Part shown: positions 7,759-16,537 of the stretch, one piece after another
Layout of the letters: the number at the start of each line of letters is the position of its first letter
How positions within the stretch are numbered: position 1 is the stretch's first letter
Source of the DNA: Candidatus Poribacteria bacterium
GTDB lineage: Bacteria; Poribacteria; WGA-4E; PCPOR2b
Assembly: GCA_022822005.1 (NCBI GenBank)
Contig: JAJECO010000003.1
Coordinates: forward strand, 1-64,000
Direction: 5' to 3'
DNA length: 64,000 bases
The notes under the pieces: generated by a model
Database searches by the model: none
Seen by the model: the letters and a program-made list of their open reading frames with translations, nothing else
What the model was told of the DNA's origin: nothing
Position numbers and translations under genes: made by a program

Positions 7759-9465
7759 ATGAACTCTGGAATGAGACAAACCGCGAACTTGCAGCACCGG
7801 CTAGTTATGACGCCTAAGCTGCAGCAAGCGATTCAGGTACTTCTGATGTCACGGCTGGATCTGAAGCAGCATCTGAGCCAACAATTGGAGCAGAATCCGC
7901 TTTTGGAGGAGATACCGGAAGATGATGAGATCGAAGAAATCGCCAATTTAGAGGATCTTGATCCAGATGCCCAATGGAACGAACCGGAAGAAATTATCGA
8001 CCGTGAGGATAAAGATCCAGATTTTGACTGGAAGGATTTTTTAGATGACTCCTTCCATCGAGGTGAAAGTGGAGAGTTCGAGCATTGGGAAAATAACGAG
8101 GACCAACGCCCTTCCGATATCGCTGGTTTCCAGACCCTACATAATTTTCTGATGCAGCAACTTAGTGTCGCGCCTTTTTCGGAATCGGATCGAAAAATTG
8201 GTGAACAGATTATCGGCAACCTCGATGATAACGGTCAGTTGCGTGCCAGCCCCCTGTTCGAAATCAATCCATTTGCCCAAAGCTACTTAAACAGTGAAAT
8301 ACTCTCGGAAGACTTGCGCAAAACAATCGAAAAGGGGCTCTGTAAGGCACTTGAAAACAGTGAAATTTCGTTGTCTCAAATTGCGACTATTACTGTAAAA
8401 TCGGACGATAACTGCTGGGTCATAACCGATCCAAAGGACGGTCAGACTTATACGATCAAAAACGAGGATGGCCAGCTAAATCTTTACAGCATCACGCTCG
8501 AGGATATTGCAGATGCTATCGATTGTGATGTGGCCGAAGTAGAAGCTGTTTTGGAGTTTATTCACAACCATTTTGAACCCATCGGAATCGCTTACCGAAC
8601 AATCCCAGAAACCCTTCTCACACAGATGAGAACTGCACAAATTGATAATCCACTTGCGGAAGCGGTTATCCAGTCCCACTGGGATGACTTAACAAATAAC
8701 CACCTACAGCGCATCGCCCAAGGACTTGGGGTACAAGTCAGCGAAATTGTGGAAGTGCGGGAACTAATTGGCACTTTAGATCCCTATCCGGGACGCCACT
8801 TCTCTGACCCAAAAGATCCGAGAGCCCCAGAAACGATCATACCTGATGTGACTGTTGAGAAAGTTGATGGGGAATACCGAATCACCACGAATGACGACGG
8901 TATGCCGCAATTGCGTTTGAACCCAGTCTATATTGATTGGATGACTAACGGACACAAGAACTTAGATGGAAAAACTAAGGAGTGGTTAGAGGCTCGTAGA
9001 ACTCAGGCAAGAGATCTATTACAAAGTATTGTGCAGCGTCGTCAAACAATTGCAATGGTAACGGACGCCATTTTTGAGGTACAGGCAGATTTTTTGGAGC
9101 AGGGAGTTGAGGGGCTTAAACCGTTAGTATTAAAACAGATAGCAGATATGGCGGGTGTCCATGAATCAACTGTCAGCCGGGTCACTTCCAACAAATACGT
9201 CGAGACACCCCAAGGGATCTACAGGTTGAAGTACTTTTTCAGTGGTGAACTCCCGAGCGATTCGGGATCAAATGTGGCTGCAACCACAGTCAAAGAGAAG
9301 ATTAAAAATATGATTGAAAATGAGGATGCAGCGAAACCATTAAGTGATAAGGCGCTCTCCGATGCACTGGAAGCACAAGGGATTCATACGGCAAGACGAA
9401 CCGTTGCCAAATACCGCGAAGAACTTGACATTCTGCCATCTCCCAAAAGGAAACGAAAATGGTAG
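7759..9465 (+). CDS. rpoN: RNA polymerase sigma-54 factor with an internal insertion
   Basis: 568 residues, longer than the usual 430-500. Region I is Gln/Leu-rich (QTANLQHRLVMTPKLQQAIQ). An acidic region II (about 52-100) follows, then the core-binding domain, the HTH (VLKQIADMAGVHESTVSRV) and the RpoN box ARRTVAKYREELDI near the end. Residues about 162-244 form an insertion inside the core-binding domain, between NLDDNGQL and ITLEDIADAI, that the classic protein lacks. The usual FDPPGVGAR reads FEPIGIAYR. GAGGAG precedes the ATG. Its position between lptB and hpf matches the conserved Gram-negative cluster. Confidence 0.95.
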   Translation: MNSGMRQTANLQHRLVMTPKLQQAIQVLLMSRLDLKQHLSQQLEQNPLLEEIPEDDEIEEIANLEDLDPDAQWNEPEEIIDREDKDPDFDWKDFLDDSFHRGESGEFEHWENNEDQRPSDIAGFQTLHNFLMQQLSVAPFSESDRKIGEQIIGNLDDNGQLRASPLFEINPFAQSYLNSEILSEDLRKTIEKGLCKALENSEISLSQIATITVKSDDNCWVITDPKDGQTYTIKNEDGQLNLYSITLEDIADAIDCDVAEVEAVLEFIHNHFEPIGIAYRTIPETLLTQMRTAQIDNPLAEAVIQSHWDDLTNNHLQRIAQGLGVQVSEIVEVRELIGTLDPYPGRHFSDPKDPRAPETIIPDVTVEKVDGEYRITTNDDGMPQLRLNPVYIDWMTNGHKNLDGKTKEWLEARRTQARDLLQSIVQRRQTIAMVTDAIFEVQADFLEQGVEGLKPLVLKQIADMAGVHESTVSRVTSNKYVETPQGIYRLKYFFSGELPSDSGSNVAATTVKEKIKNMIENEDAAKPLSDKALSDALEAQGIHTARRTVAKYREELDILPSPKRKRKW

Positions 9466-9543
9466 AGTAATGAATAGCTGACCGATCTGTGGTGGATCGA
9501 CAGTCTCTAATAAAAAAAGAACTTAACAGAGGGGGTCTAAGGT

Positions 9544-10113
9544 ATGCAAATCCATGTTACCAGCCGTCACTTTGAAATTACGGACGATATCGGAACCTAC
9601 ATAGAAAAGCGGGCTAAGAAAATTGAAGCGATTTTTAATCCTATTATTGATTTTCAGGTGGTTATGGAGGTGGAGAAAAACCGTTACCGAGCGGAAATTA
9701 CGCTTGCGACACGGAAAGCGACCTTCCATGCCCAAGGCGAAACGCACGATATTTTCGCGTCGCTCGACGATGTCATGGATAAAATTGAAACGCAAATTCG
9801 TCGCCATAAAGAACGGATTAAAGACCGGCGACATCGCCTGTCTCAACGAGAGGTTGCAGTGCAGTTAAGCGGCAATTCAGATGACACACCCGTCGAATCT
9901 GATACAAATGACCCATCAGATATGCTGACACCCCACTTCAGTGCTCCAGAAAAATTTGCGTCTAAGCCGATGAGTATAGGGGAGGCTGTGATGCAGCTTC
10001 GGACTTCTGGCGATGATCTGTTACTTTTCCTAAACTCAGGAACAAATCAGGTAAATGCTGTGTACGAGGATGATAATGGTGAATATGGATGGGTCGAACC
10101 CCAATTTGTGTAG
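9544..10113 (+). CDS. hpf: Ribosome hibernation factor HPF, long form
   Basis: 189 residues. The N-terminal 100 residues are the HPF/YfiA fold (MQIHVTSRHFEITDDIGTYI, VVMEVEKNRYRAEITLATRK, IFASLDDVMDKIETQIRRHKERI). A roughly 30-residue linker leads to the C-terminal dimerisation domain (PMSIGEAVMQLRTSGDDLLLFLNSGTNQVNAVYEDDNGEYGWVEP). The long form can pair 70S ribosomes into 100S dimers without RMF. GAGGGGG precedes the ATG. It is adjacent to rpoN, as in many proteobacteria, where hpf can be sigma-54 linked; I see no -24/-12 promoter here. Confidence 0.95.
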   Translation: MQIHVTSRHFEITDDIGTYIEKRAKKIEAIFNPIIDFQVVMEVEKNRYRAEITLATRKATFHAQGETHDIFASLDDVMDKIETQIRRHKERIKDRRHRLSQREVAVQLSGNSDDTPVESDTNDPSDMLTPHFSAPEKFASKPMSIGEAVMQLRTSGDDLLLFLNSGTNQVNAVYEDDNGEYGWVEPQFV

Positions 10114-10121
10114 GGACATTC

Positions 10122-10206
10122 GGGACAGGGTTTCAATGAAGGATAGTCTAGATCCCATCGATTCACACACGCTCGATCCTATTCTCCTCTGAGCGCAGCC
10201 TGTCCC
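10122..10206 (+). other. Spacer with a long-range inverted repeat before hprK
   Basis: GGGACAGG (10122-10129) and CCTGTCCC (10199-10206) are perfect complements about 70 bases apart in the hpf-hprK spacer. They could close a structured leader. No terminator T-run follows and no known RNA family is recognised. Confidence 0.3.
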
Positions 10207-10297
10207 AATCTATTAGGCGATCCCTCCCTACACCCTCTCAAATTGTCTCACCAGTAAGCAAGCAAGATTTAGGTTAACTTATCAAAGGAACTGTCGA

Positions 10298-11311
10298 ATG
10301 CCAGACCACATCATGACGGTGCGTCAGCTAATTAAATATGCCGGTTACGAACTACAACTTGAAGTCATGGCTGGACATGATGGGCTAGATCGTGCAATCA
10401 AGACAGCAGAATCGAATCGTCCAGGACTTGCCCTTTGTGGGCACTACGGACACTTTGGACACGAACGGGTCCAGATCTTGGGACGCGGTGAAATCTCATA
10501 CATAGAAAGTCTTTCTTCCTCAGAGCGAGCTGAGGTTTTACAGGAGTTCCTTTCGTACACTCTCCCGTGCGTGGTCGTTACAAATGGCTTACCAATTCCT
10601 GCAGCACTTGCCACTATCGGCAATCATACAGATATACCAATCCTGATGACCCGGCTATCATCGGCGGTCTTTACAACCCGGCTGCTGCTGTTCCTCGAGG
10701 ATGAATTCGGCCCCTCGGAGTACGTTCACGGGAACCTGGTTGATGTATTTGGGGTTGGCGTTTTGATCCTCGGCGAAAGCGGTATTGGCAAAAGCGAATG
10801 TGCCTTGGAACTTTTGCAGAGGGGGCATCGCCTCATCGCGGACGATACAGTCCTTTTGAAACGGGTATCTGGACACCGAGTTTTCGGGATGCGCGTCCAA
10901 CCGGTAAAGCACTATATGGAGGTCCGGGGATTAGGAATCGTTGATGTGATTGGACTTTTTGGGGTCACCGCGGTCGGCGATCGCACACAGGTCGAGTTGG
11001 TGGTAACACTGGAACATTGGAATGAAAACAAAGTGTATAACCGAACAGGGCTTGACGAAGAGGTTTACAGCTTCCACAATGAGCGGATACCGTACCTTGT
11101 CATCCCCGTAGCACCTGGAAGAAATATCTCAAACCTGATCGAGGCTGCAGCAATGAATCTGTGGGGGCAAAAGTTGGGATTTCACGCAGCAAAAGAACTC
11201 AATGACACCCTCATTGCGGAAATGACGGATAAGAACGATGAAGCTGTGCTTGACGAATGGCAGCACACAACGCTCCATCGTGAAATTATGAAACCAAAAA
11301 GGCAGAACTGA
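10298..11311 (+). CDS. hprK: HPr kinase/phosphorylase
   Basis: 337 residues, bifunctional: phosphorylates HPr-type proteins on Ser46 and removes the phosphate by phosphorolysis. The N-terminal domain (about 1-130) is followed by the P-loop GESGIGKSECALEL (about 158-171), RGHRLIADD, and the HprK signature EVRGLGIVDVIGLFG (about 208-222), then TGLDEEVYSF and IPVAPGRNISNLIEAAAMN. Length and motif order are normal. It sits directly ahead of an HPr-like gene, its likely substrate. With no enzyme I or EIIA in the window, the pair looks regulatory rather than part of sugar uptake. Confidence 0.95.
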   Translation: MPDHIMTVRQLIKYAGYELQLEVMAGHDGLDRAIKTAESNRPGLALCGHYGHFGHERVQILGRGEISYIESLSSSERAEVLQEFLSYTLPCVVVTNGLPIPAALATIGNHTDIPILMTRLSSAVFTTRLLLFLEDEFGPSEYVHGNLVDVFGVGVLILGESGIGKSECALELLQRGHRLIADDTVLLKRVSGHRVFGMRVQPVKHYMEVRGLGIVDVIGLFGVTAVGDRTQVELVVTLEHWNENKVYNRTGLDEEVYSFHNERIPYLVIPVAPGRNISNLIEAAAMNLWGQKLGFHAAKELNDTLIAEMTDKNDEAVLDEWQHTTLHREIMKPKRQN

Positions 11312-11348
11312 CTTAACAGTCCCCAATCAGTCACTAAGGAAAATACTT

Positions 11349-11618
11349 ATGGTTGAACAATTGGTAACCATCCGCAATGCGCCCGGTTTGGATGCCCGTC
11401 CCGCTGGTGTCCTATCCCAGGCGGCAAGTCAATTCTCTGCCAACATCTACATCCAAAAGGGACTGATGAAAGTAAACGCAAAAAGTATAATGGGAATCAT
11501 GATGTTAGCAGCAAGTCAGGGCACTCAACTGACGATTAGGGCAGAGGGTCCCGATGAGGAAGAGGCGGTTGAAGCACTATCAAAATTGGTCGAGGACGGT
11601 TTCGATGAGGCGGGCTAA
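11349..11618 (+). CDS. HPr-like protein with Asp at the His15 site (Crh-like)
   Basis: 89 residues with full HPr length and fold (VTIRNAPGL, AKSIMGIMMLAASQG, IRAEGPDEEEAVEAL). In ordinary HPr the motif GLHARPA carries His15, which takes phosphate from enzyme I. Here it reads GLDARPA: Asp15, codon GAT instead of CAT. Ser46, the HprK target, is kept in NAKSIMG. This matches the logic of Bacillus Crh, which also lacks His15 but is phosphorylated on Ser46. It follows hprK by 37 bases, so a kinase-substrate pair is likely. It should not transfer phosphate to PTS permeases. Confidence 0.9.
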   Translation: MVEQLVTIRNAPGLDARPAGVLSQAASQFSANIYIQKGLMKVNAKSIMGIMMLAASQGTQLTIRAEGPDEEEAVEALSKLVEDGFDEAG

Positions 11619-11676
11619 AACGCCTCCGACAGCGCCGGATTTTAACAGAGCCAGCTTCAGTTTAGGAGTGTAGCAG

Positions 11677-12501
11677 ATGACAGCGGAAGAGAAATACCTG
11701 TTTGACCTGCACGGATATTTAGTACTTCGCGGAGCGCTGCCCCTCACTATGTGTCAGCGGCTTAACGAAACGATAGATCATCTTGAAACGCTCGATGATA
11801 GTCAAACAGCAGCTTTGGGGGCAGAGAGGAAATATCGCGCTTCAGACAACCTCTACGCACAGACGGGTGATCCGGCGAAGGGGAGCTTGGGCGATTATGA
11901 TTGTGAGGTGCTTCGCTACGGTGGACCATTCGAGGAACTCATCGACTTGCCCCAGACGCTTCAGTATATCGAGGAGATGATAGGCGAACCCAGCCGACTC
12001 GACGCAGCCAGTTTCATGTCACGGAATAGCGGAGGGGCGTTTCGATTTCATCACGGGTATGCAGAGCTGTTACCTTATAGCGAGTATGCCTTCAGAGATG
12101 GCGGATTCAAGTGTGTGAGCGTGAAAATCGGGTATGCGTTGACGGACGTTAATATCGAAGACGGTTGTTTCGCGGTTATCCCCGGAAGCCATAAGAGTAA
12201 TTTTACCAATCCGCTCGTGGGACAGATTCCCGATCCCAACCATCCACTTGTGAAGCCGCTGCCGTGTAAAGCTGGCGATGCTATTATTTTCTCCGAAGAC
12301 CTATCTCACGGTGCGGTAGAGAACCACGGTTTGAAGGTCCGTCGAACACTGTTTTATTCCTATGCACCGGCGTTTCATTGCACTTGGCACGGCTTAGCAA
12401 TGACAGCCGAAGGTTTTGAACAGCGTGCAACTCCACGCCGCCTTCAACTTATCCAAGGACCTCCCCCGTTTGATCACACTTCGGAAGCCGATGTTCACTA
12501 A
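11677..12501 (+). CDS. PhyH-family dioxygenase-like protein (HxG variant)
   Basis: 274 residues of the phytanoyl-CoA dioxygenase (Fe(II)/2-oxoglutarate) superfamily. The core strands are clear: GYLVLRGALP, VSVKIGYALTDVNIEDGCFAVIPGSHKSN, AGDAIIFSEDLSHGAV and a following RRTLFYSYAP. The distal metal His (H211) and the 2-oxoglutarate Arg (R222 or R223) are present. At the first metal site the usual HxD reads H125-H126-G127, so the carboxylate ligand seems absent, as in Fe/2OG halogenases or non-canonical oxygenases. Substrate unknown. Followed 60 bases later by a diverged paralog. Confidence 0.85.
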   Translation: MTAEEKYLFDLHGYLVLRGALPLTMCQRLNETIDHLETLDDSQTAALGAERKYRASDNLYAQTGDPAKGSLGDYDCEVLRYGGPFEELIDLPQTLQYIEEMIGEPSRLDAASFMSRNSGGAFRFHHGYAELLPYSEYAFRDGGFKCVSVKIGYALTDVNIEDGCFAVIPGSHKSNFTNPLVGQIPDPNHPLVKPLPCKAGDAIIFSEDLSHGAVENHGLKVRRTLFYSYAPAFHCTWHGLAMTAEGFEQRATPRRLQLIQGPPPFDHTSEADVH

Positions 12502-12561
12502 CCATCGGTCCCGCTGAATCCAAAGCAGGTATACCCCCTGAGAAAGCACAGGTTGAGTTTC

Positions 12562-13398
12562 ATGAAACCAACCACGGAAGAAGATGTCTTTGACTTGCAG
12601 ATTGGTCTTGGCGAATCTGAGACCTCCGTTGAAGATAAACATTTCTTCGACACGGCCGGCTATCTGGTGCTGGAGGACCTTCTGACGCCGGATCAGGTTT
12701 CACAAGCACGGGATATACTGGAGGGGATTAAATCAGCAACACCGGAAAATATGACGCTTTCGCCGGAGGGCTCCTATGGCTGCGAATTGCTCAACATCGT
12801 CGAAGGCGGATCTACCCTTGAAGACGCTATGGCACTGCGGCGTGTTCTCGATTATGTGCAGGAATTCATTTGGGGACGCCAATACCGTCTCGTGGGCTCA
12901 CGGGCAATACTCAGAACACCGGGAAGGGGCAGTCAGCTCACTCAAGGAGGCGATGCCGATCCGAGACGTTATGCCCGCTACCGTTGCTTTGGAGATGGCC
13001 AATTCCGTTGTCTGATGATTACCTGCCTGATTTCCCTGACTGACACGGGCAATAACGATGGGACGTTCTGCACAATTCCCGCCAGCCACAAAGCCAGCCT
13101 TCCTCACCCCTACGAGAATGCGGAGTTGAACGCAATCGTGCCGTTGCAAAACATTCCGCTGCGCTCCGGATCAGGTATTTTGTTCACTGAGAACCTCTCC
13201 CACGCATTCAAGCCAACAACTGGCGCAGGACATATGTGGTTGTCTTATCAGTACGGTCCCTCGTACATGGTTAATTGGCCCGGATGCGAGCCTTCAGAAG
13301 ATCTACTTGTGCGCACCGCTACCGACCCCGCCAAGTCGCACTTGTTACTGGAACCGTACTACCATCCCACTGGCTCACAGAGGAAACAAAAGATGTAA
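12562..13398 (+). CDS. PhyH-family paralog with degenerate metal site
   Basis: 278 residues; start ATG 12562 behind CAGGTTGAG (a TTG nine bases upstream is possible). The fold matches the preceding gene: FFDTAGYLVLEDLLTPDQV, LMITCLISLTDTGNNDGTFCTIPASHKAS, SGSGILFTENLSHAF. The position of the first iron ligand reads LTQGGD (Thr127) where the paralog has HHG, and the 2-oxoglutarate Arg region reads GHMWLSYQY. Only the distal His (H214) remains, so iron and cosubstrate binding look lost. It may be a non-catalytic partner or use another mechanism. Converges on a dehydrogenase gene. Confidence 0.8.
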   Translation: MKPTTEEDVFDLQIGLGESETSVEDKHFFDTAGYLVLEDLLTPDQVSQARDILEGIKSATPENMTLSPEGSYGCELLNIVEGGSTLEDAMALRRVLDYVQEFIWGRQYRLVGSRAILRTPGRGSQLTQGGDADPRRYARYRCFGDGQFRCLMITCLISLTDTGNNDGTFCTIPASHKASLPHPYENAELNAIVPLQNIPLRSGSGILFTENLSHAFKPTTGAGHMWLSYQYGPSYMVNWPGCEPSEDLLVRTATDPAKSHLLLEPYYHPTGSQRKQKM

Positions 13399-13450
13399 TT
13401 AGCGCAGAGTGCCTAAGAAAAAAACGATTTGATATACGTTTGGTGCTTTA

Positions 13451-14467
13451 TCAGATACGCCCCGCCGTAAAATCCTCTAATTGAATTAATTCACCGCCTC
13501 GCGCTGCCGACGCATTGGCACCGAGAACTGCTGCGAGGCTATTCATGCTATTTGCATAGGAGCTCCGCATTATGCTGGCGTCTCCGGACCTCACAGCTTT
13601 GACAAAGGCTTGTGCTTGCAGGGCAAAAGCGTTATGGCTTTCTGCGGTTTCCCACACAGTCTCCCCATTCTCGACAACTTTCTGCCCCGACCACTCAATC
13701 AGCGAATCATCGCTGACTAACATAATTTGCTGCCGTGAAACGCTCACGTTTGTCAACACCCGCGAAACACTTGCATTGGCTGTTACGCCGCTAGTGAAGC
13801 GGTAATTGACGTTGTACACATGCGGTAGGTTCATCGGCTCAGGTCCCTCGCCGGGTTTGCGATCAACATAGAAGGCCGACACGGCTTCGATATCTCCCAA
13901 GAAGTAGCGCAACAGATCGACTGTGTGGATGGTGTTCTCGACGAATGAACCGCCACATAACTCAAAGCGGCTGGTCCAGTAGCGGATCGGGCTGCCGCTG
14001 TAGAGACGTTGTACCAAGGCGTGTCGCAATGTGCGTTCCGGTAACCTCCCACACACTTCTTCCGCTGAAGGATAATAGCGGCTCATAAAACCGACTTGTG
14101 AGACAATCCCTGCCTTTTGGATAGCGGTATCGAACTGAACCGCTTGCGCCATATCCAGCGTCTGCGGTTTTTCAACAAAGATAGCAAATCCTTTATCAGC
14201 AGCAATTAGGATTTCGTCTGTGTGGAGTGTTGGCGGAATACAGAGATAGACTGCATCCAGGTCCTCTTTATCCAACATTTCGTGGTGGTCGGTGTAGATC
14301 GCCCGTGCACCGAAGGTTGCGGCTTGCGTTTTTAACGTCTCATCATTGATATCGCAAAACGCTTGCAAGGTGACTTCGCCGGCTTCTACCAACGGGGCGA
14401 GTGCTGGTAGGTGTGACCGAGTGGTGATATGACCAAGGCCAATAAATCCCAAGCGAATAGGTTTCAT
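13451..14467 (-). CDS. Gfo/Idh/MocA-family oxidoreductase
   Basis: 338 residues from MKPIRLGFIGLGHI; the upstream 25 codons of open frame are not conserved-looking, and GGAGG lies 11 bases before this ATG. The Rossmann motif reads GLGHIT, the catalytic motif VEKPQTL (about residue 98), and HTVDLLRYFLGD (about 190) carries the C-terminal His and Asp. Likely oxidises or reduces a sugar or cyclitol. It is divergent from another dehydrogenase at 14655 across a 187-base spacer, and near PhyH and DUF1080 genes, a common grouping for uncommon sugar catabolism. Confidence 0.9.
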   Translation of the reverse strand: MKPIRLGFIGLGHITTRSHLPALAPLVEAGEVTLQAFCDINDETLKTQAATFGARAIYTDHHEMLDKEDLDAVYLCIPPTLHTDEILIAADKGFAIFVEKPQTLDMAQAVQFDTAIQKAGIVSQVGFMSRYYPSAEEVCGRLPERTLRHALVQRLYSGSPIRYWTSRFELCGGSFVENTIHTVDLLRYFLGDIEAVSAFYVDRKPGEGPEPMNLPHVYNVNYRFTSGVTANASVSRVLTNVSVSRQQIMLVSDDSLIEWSGQKVVENGETVWETAESHNAFALQAQAFVKAVRSGDASIMRSSYANSMNSLAAVLGANASAARGGELIQLEDFTAGRI

Positions 14468-14654
14468 AATGGTGGCTGCCTCCGTTTCAAAGAATGCTAT
14501 AATAACGCCATGAGGATACCACATTTCGGCAGTAATTAGCAAGTGTGATACAAGTTGACAAATTAACTGATTCTGGGCGATAATTGATTATAGGTATCTT
14601 CTTGGCTGTTCGTATATCGATTTAGGAATTTCATGCCCCTTAAAAGGAGAGAAC

Positions 14655-15761
14655 ATGACGAATTTATACCGTGTTGCGATTATCGGCACCGGTCGTATGG
14701 GCGGCTTGATTGAAGATGAACTTTCGGTCAATCAATTTTCGAGTCCTTATGGCCATTTTAGTGCCTATGCTGCCATCGAGCAGACCGAGGTGGTAGCCGT
14801 TGCCAATCGTGGAACAGAGCGTCTGAAACGGTTCACTGATCGGTTCGGAATTACTAACACTTATCTCGATTATCGTGAGATGATTGAGCAGGAAAAGCCG
14901 GACATCGTGAGCGTGACTACGCCGTCATTCGCACGCGCCGAACCGATTATCTTTGCGGCAGAACACGGTGTACGAGGAATATATTCGGAGAAGGGACTGT
15001 GTGCCTCGCTGGCAGAAGCTGACCGCATTGCAGCTGCGTGTACAGCAAATAACGTCGCCTTCAATTGGGGTGCGATGCGCCGACACCATGACGGCTATAT
15101 CCGGCTGCGCGATGCCATCGCTCAAGGAGATATTGGTGAGCCTCGTTATGCGATGATGTTCAGCTACACTGACATTATCAAGCATCACCCGCATACACTG
15201 GACCTTGTTTCCATGTTACTTGGCGATCCAATGCCAGCTTGGGTAGAGGGACGTCTTGTACAACGGGGAGAGCCATTGGCTGCAAACGCGGACCAACGTC
15301 CTCGCGCGTACCCGGAATACGACTCGGCTGAGCATTGCTTTGTGCCACCACCCGGGGAAGAAATTGCCGACCCGATGGTGGGATTTTTCCGAATTGGCTA
15401 TGAGAACGATACAGAAGGGATTTTTCTACCTATATCCGGACCATTCAACGTTGAAGTATACGGTACTGAAGGTCATGCCTACGCGTGGGACAATGGCGAT
15501 GTTTTCTGCGTCCGTAGCAGTGCGAAAGACGGGGCTGCTGTTGAAGAACAGTTTATCAAGCCAACTGGTGAAAGTCCTACGGTGTGCACGATACGCAATA
15601 TTATCCGAGAGATTGAAACGGGTGAACGTACCACTGGAAATATCGATATAACGATGCAATCGGTGGAGGCACAATTTGGTATTGCCCACTCGCACTTGGA
15701 GGGCGGTGCTCGTGTGTCATTGCCCGTCGCGGATAGGACTCTTTATATCCCCGGCGGTTGA
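14655..15761 (+). CDS. Gfo/Idh/MocA-family oxidoreductase (EKG variant)
   Basis: 368 residues; start behind AAAAGGAGAG. Rossmann motif GTGRMG (residues 11-16). The motif normally written EKP reads SEKGLCAS: the catalytic Lys is kept but Pro is Gly. HHPHTLDLVSMLLGD (about 175-189) gives the C-terminal His/Asp. Length is normal. It is transcribed toward a DUF1080 gene, whose family hydrolyses 3-keto-glycosides; a dehydrogenase making the 3-keto sugar would fit, though this is inferred from context only. Confidence 0.88.
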   Translation: MTNLYRVAIIGTGRMGGLIEDELSVNQFSSPYGHFSAYAAIEQTEVVAVANRGTERLKRFTDRFGITNTYLDYREMIEQEKPDIVSVTTPSFARAEPIIFAAEHGVRGIYSEKGLCASLAEADRIAAACTANNVAFNWGAMRRHHDGYIRLRDAIAQGDIGEPRYAMMFSYTDIIKHHPHTLDLVSMLLGDPMPAWVEGRLVQRGEPLAANADQRPRAYPEYDSAEHCFVPPPGEEIADPMVGFFRIGYENDTEGIFLPISGPFNVEVYGTEGHAYAWDNGDVFCVRSSAKDGAAVEEQFIKPTGESPTVCTIRNIIREIETGERTTGNIDITMQSVEAQFGIAHSHLEGGARVSLPVADRTLYIPGG

Positions 15762-15898
15762 TAGCAAATTATAGCTTATAAGTATGTTACCTATGGGTGG
15801 AATAATCTCGCCCTAACGCTTTTGAGGATATTGGGGGCACTTTATTGACCCACCTTCCGACAAGCACAACGTAATCTATTGCAAAGGAGACAGTATTT

Positions 15899-16432
15899 AT
15901 GGCAAACGAATCAATTCAACTTTTTAACGGGACAGATCTCACCGGTTGGCGGATGCGCCATCCAGACCAAGAACACAAGTGGGTTGTTCACGACGGCATC
16001 CTTGATAACACTGATAAGGGTGTGGATATCATGACGGAGCAAGAGTTCGGCGACTTTGAACTGCATATGGAGTACTCAGTGCCAGCAGATAGCAACAGCG
16101 GTATCTACCTCCGGGGACGATACGAAATTCAGGTTTTAGACAGTCTTGGCAAGACCTACTCATATCCAGCAGAAAACGGTGCCCTTTATAACCAGAAGCA
16201 TGTGGACGTTGAAGCAAGCAAGCCAGCCGGGGAATGGCAAACAGTGGATGCAACGCTCAAGGGTATGAACCTAACAGTCTTCCTAAATGGAGTTAAGATT
16301 CACGACAATGTGACTATTGAGGGACCGACAGGCGGACAACTCGATGATGACAATCCACCCAAGGGGCCTCTGATGTTGCAGGGGGACCATGGACCCGTTC
16401 AATTCCGCAACATTCAAATTCGAGAACTGTAA
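15899..16432 (+). CDS. DUF1080 / 3-keto-disaccharide hydrolase-like protein
   Basis: 177 residues, a single lectin-like jellyroll domain. Typical phrases are present: LFNGTDLTGWRM at the start, DFELHMEYSVPADSNSGIYLRGRYEIQVLDS in the middle, EWQTVDATLKG, and GPLMLQGDHGPVQFRNIQIREL at the end. No signal peptide, so it would be cytoplasmic. Members of this fold include enzymes cleaving 3-keto-glycosides. AAAGGAGA lies about 9 bases before the ATG. A second copy of the family is at 33515-34141. Confidence 0.88.
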   Translation: MANESIQLFNGTDLTGWRMRHPDQEHKWVVHDGILDNTDKGVDIMTEQEFGDFELHMEYSVPADSNSGIYLRGRYEIQVLDSLGKTYSYPAENGALYNQKHVDVEASKPAGEWQTVDATLKGMNLTVFLNGVKIHDNVTIEGPTGGQLDDDNPPKGPLMLQGDHGPVQFRNIQIREL

Positions 16433-16537
16433 CAACGGATATGAATAAACGATTCAAACTTAGCGCCCTATTCATTATGTTTTCTAACCGGGCGCGCCCT
16501 TAGTTTTTTGAACCATTTTTCCACAAAAGGAGTGTAA

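Noticed and set aside
9466-9543. A sigma-54 (-24/-12) promoter before hpf
   Set aside because: Expected by analogy with proteobacteria, but no GG-N10-GC pair with the right surroundings is present.
11349-11618. Annotation as ordinary PTS HPr (ptsH)
   Set aside because: Position 15 is Asp, not His, so it cannot accept phosphate from enzyme I.
16465-16510. A terminator between DUF1080 and fbp (GCGCCC/GGGCGC then TTTTTT)
   Set aside because: The loop exceeds 20 bases and the stem is six pairs, so it is too weak to call.
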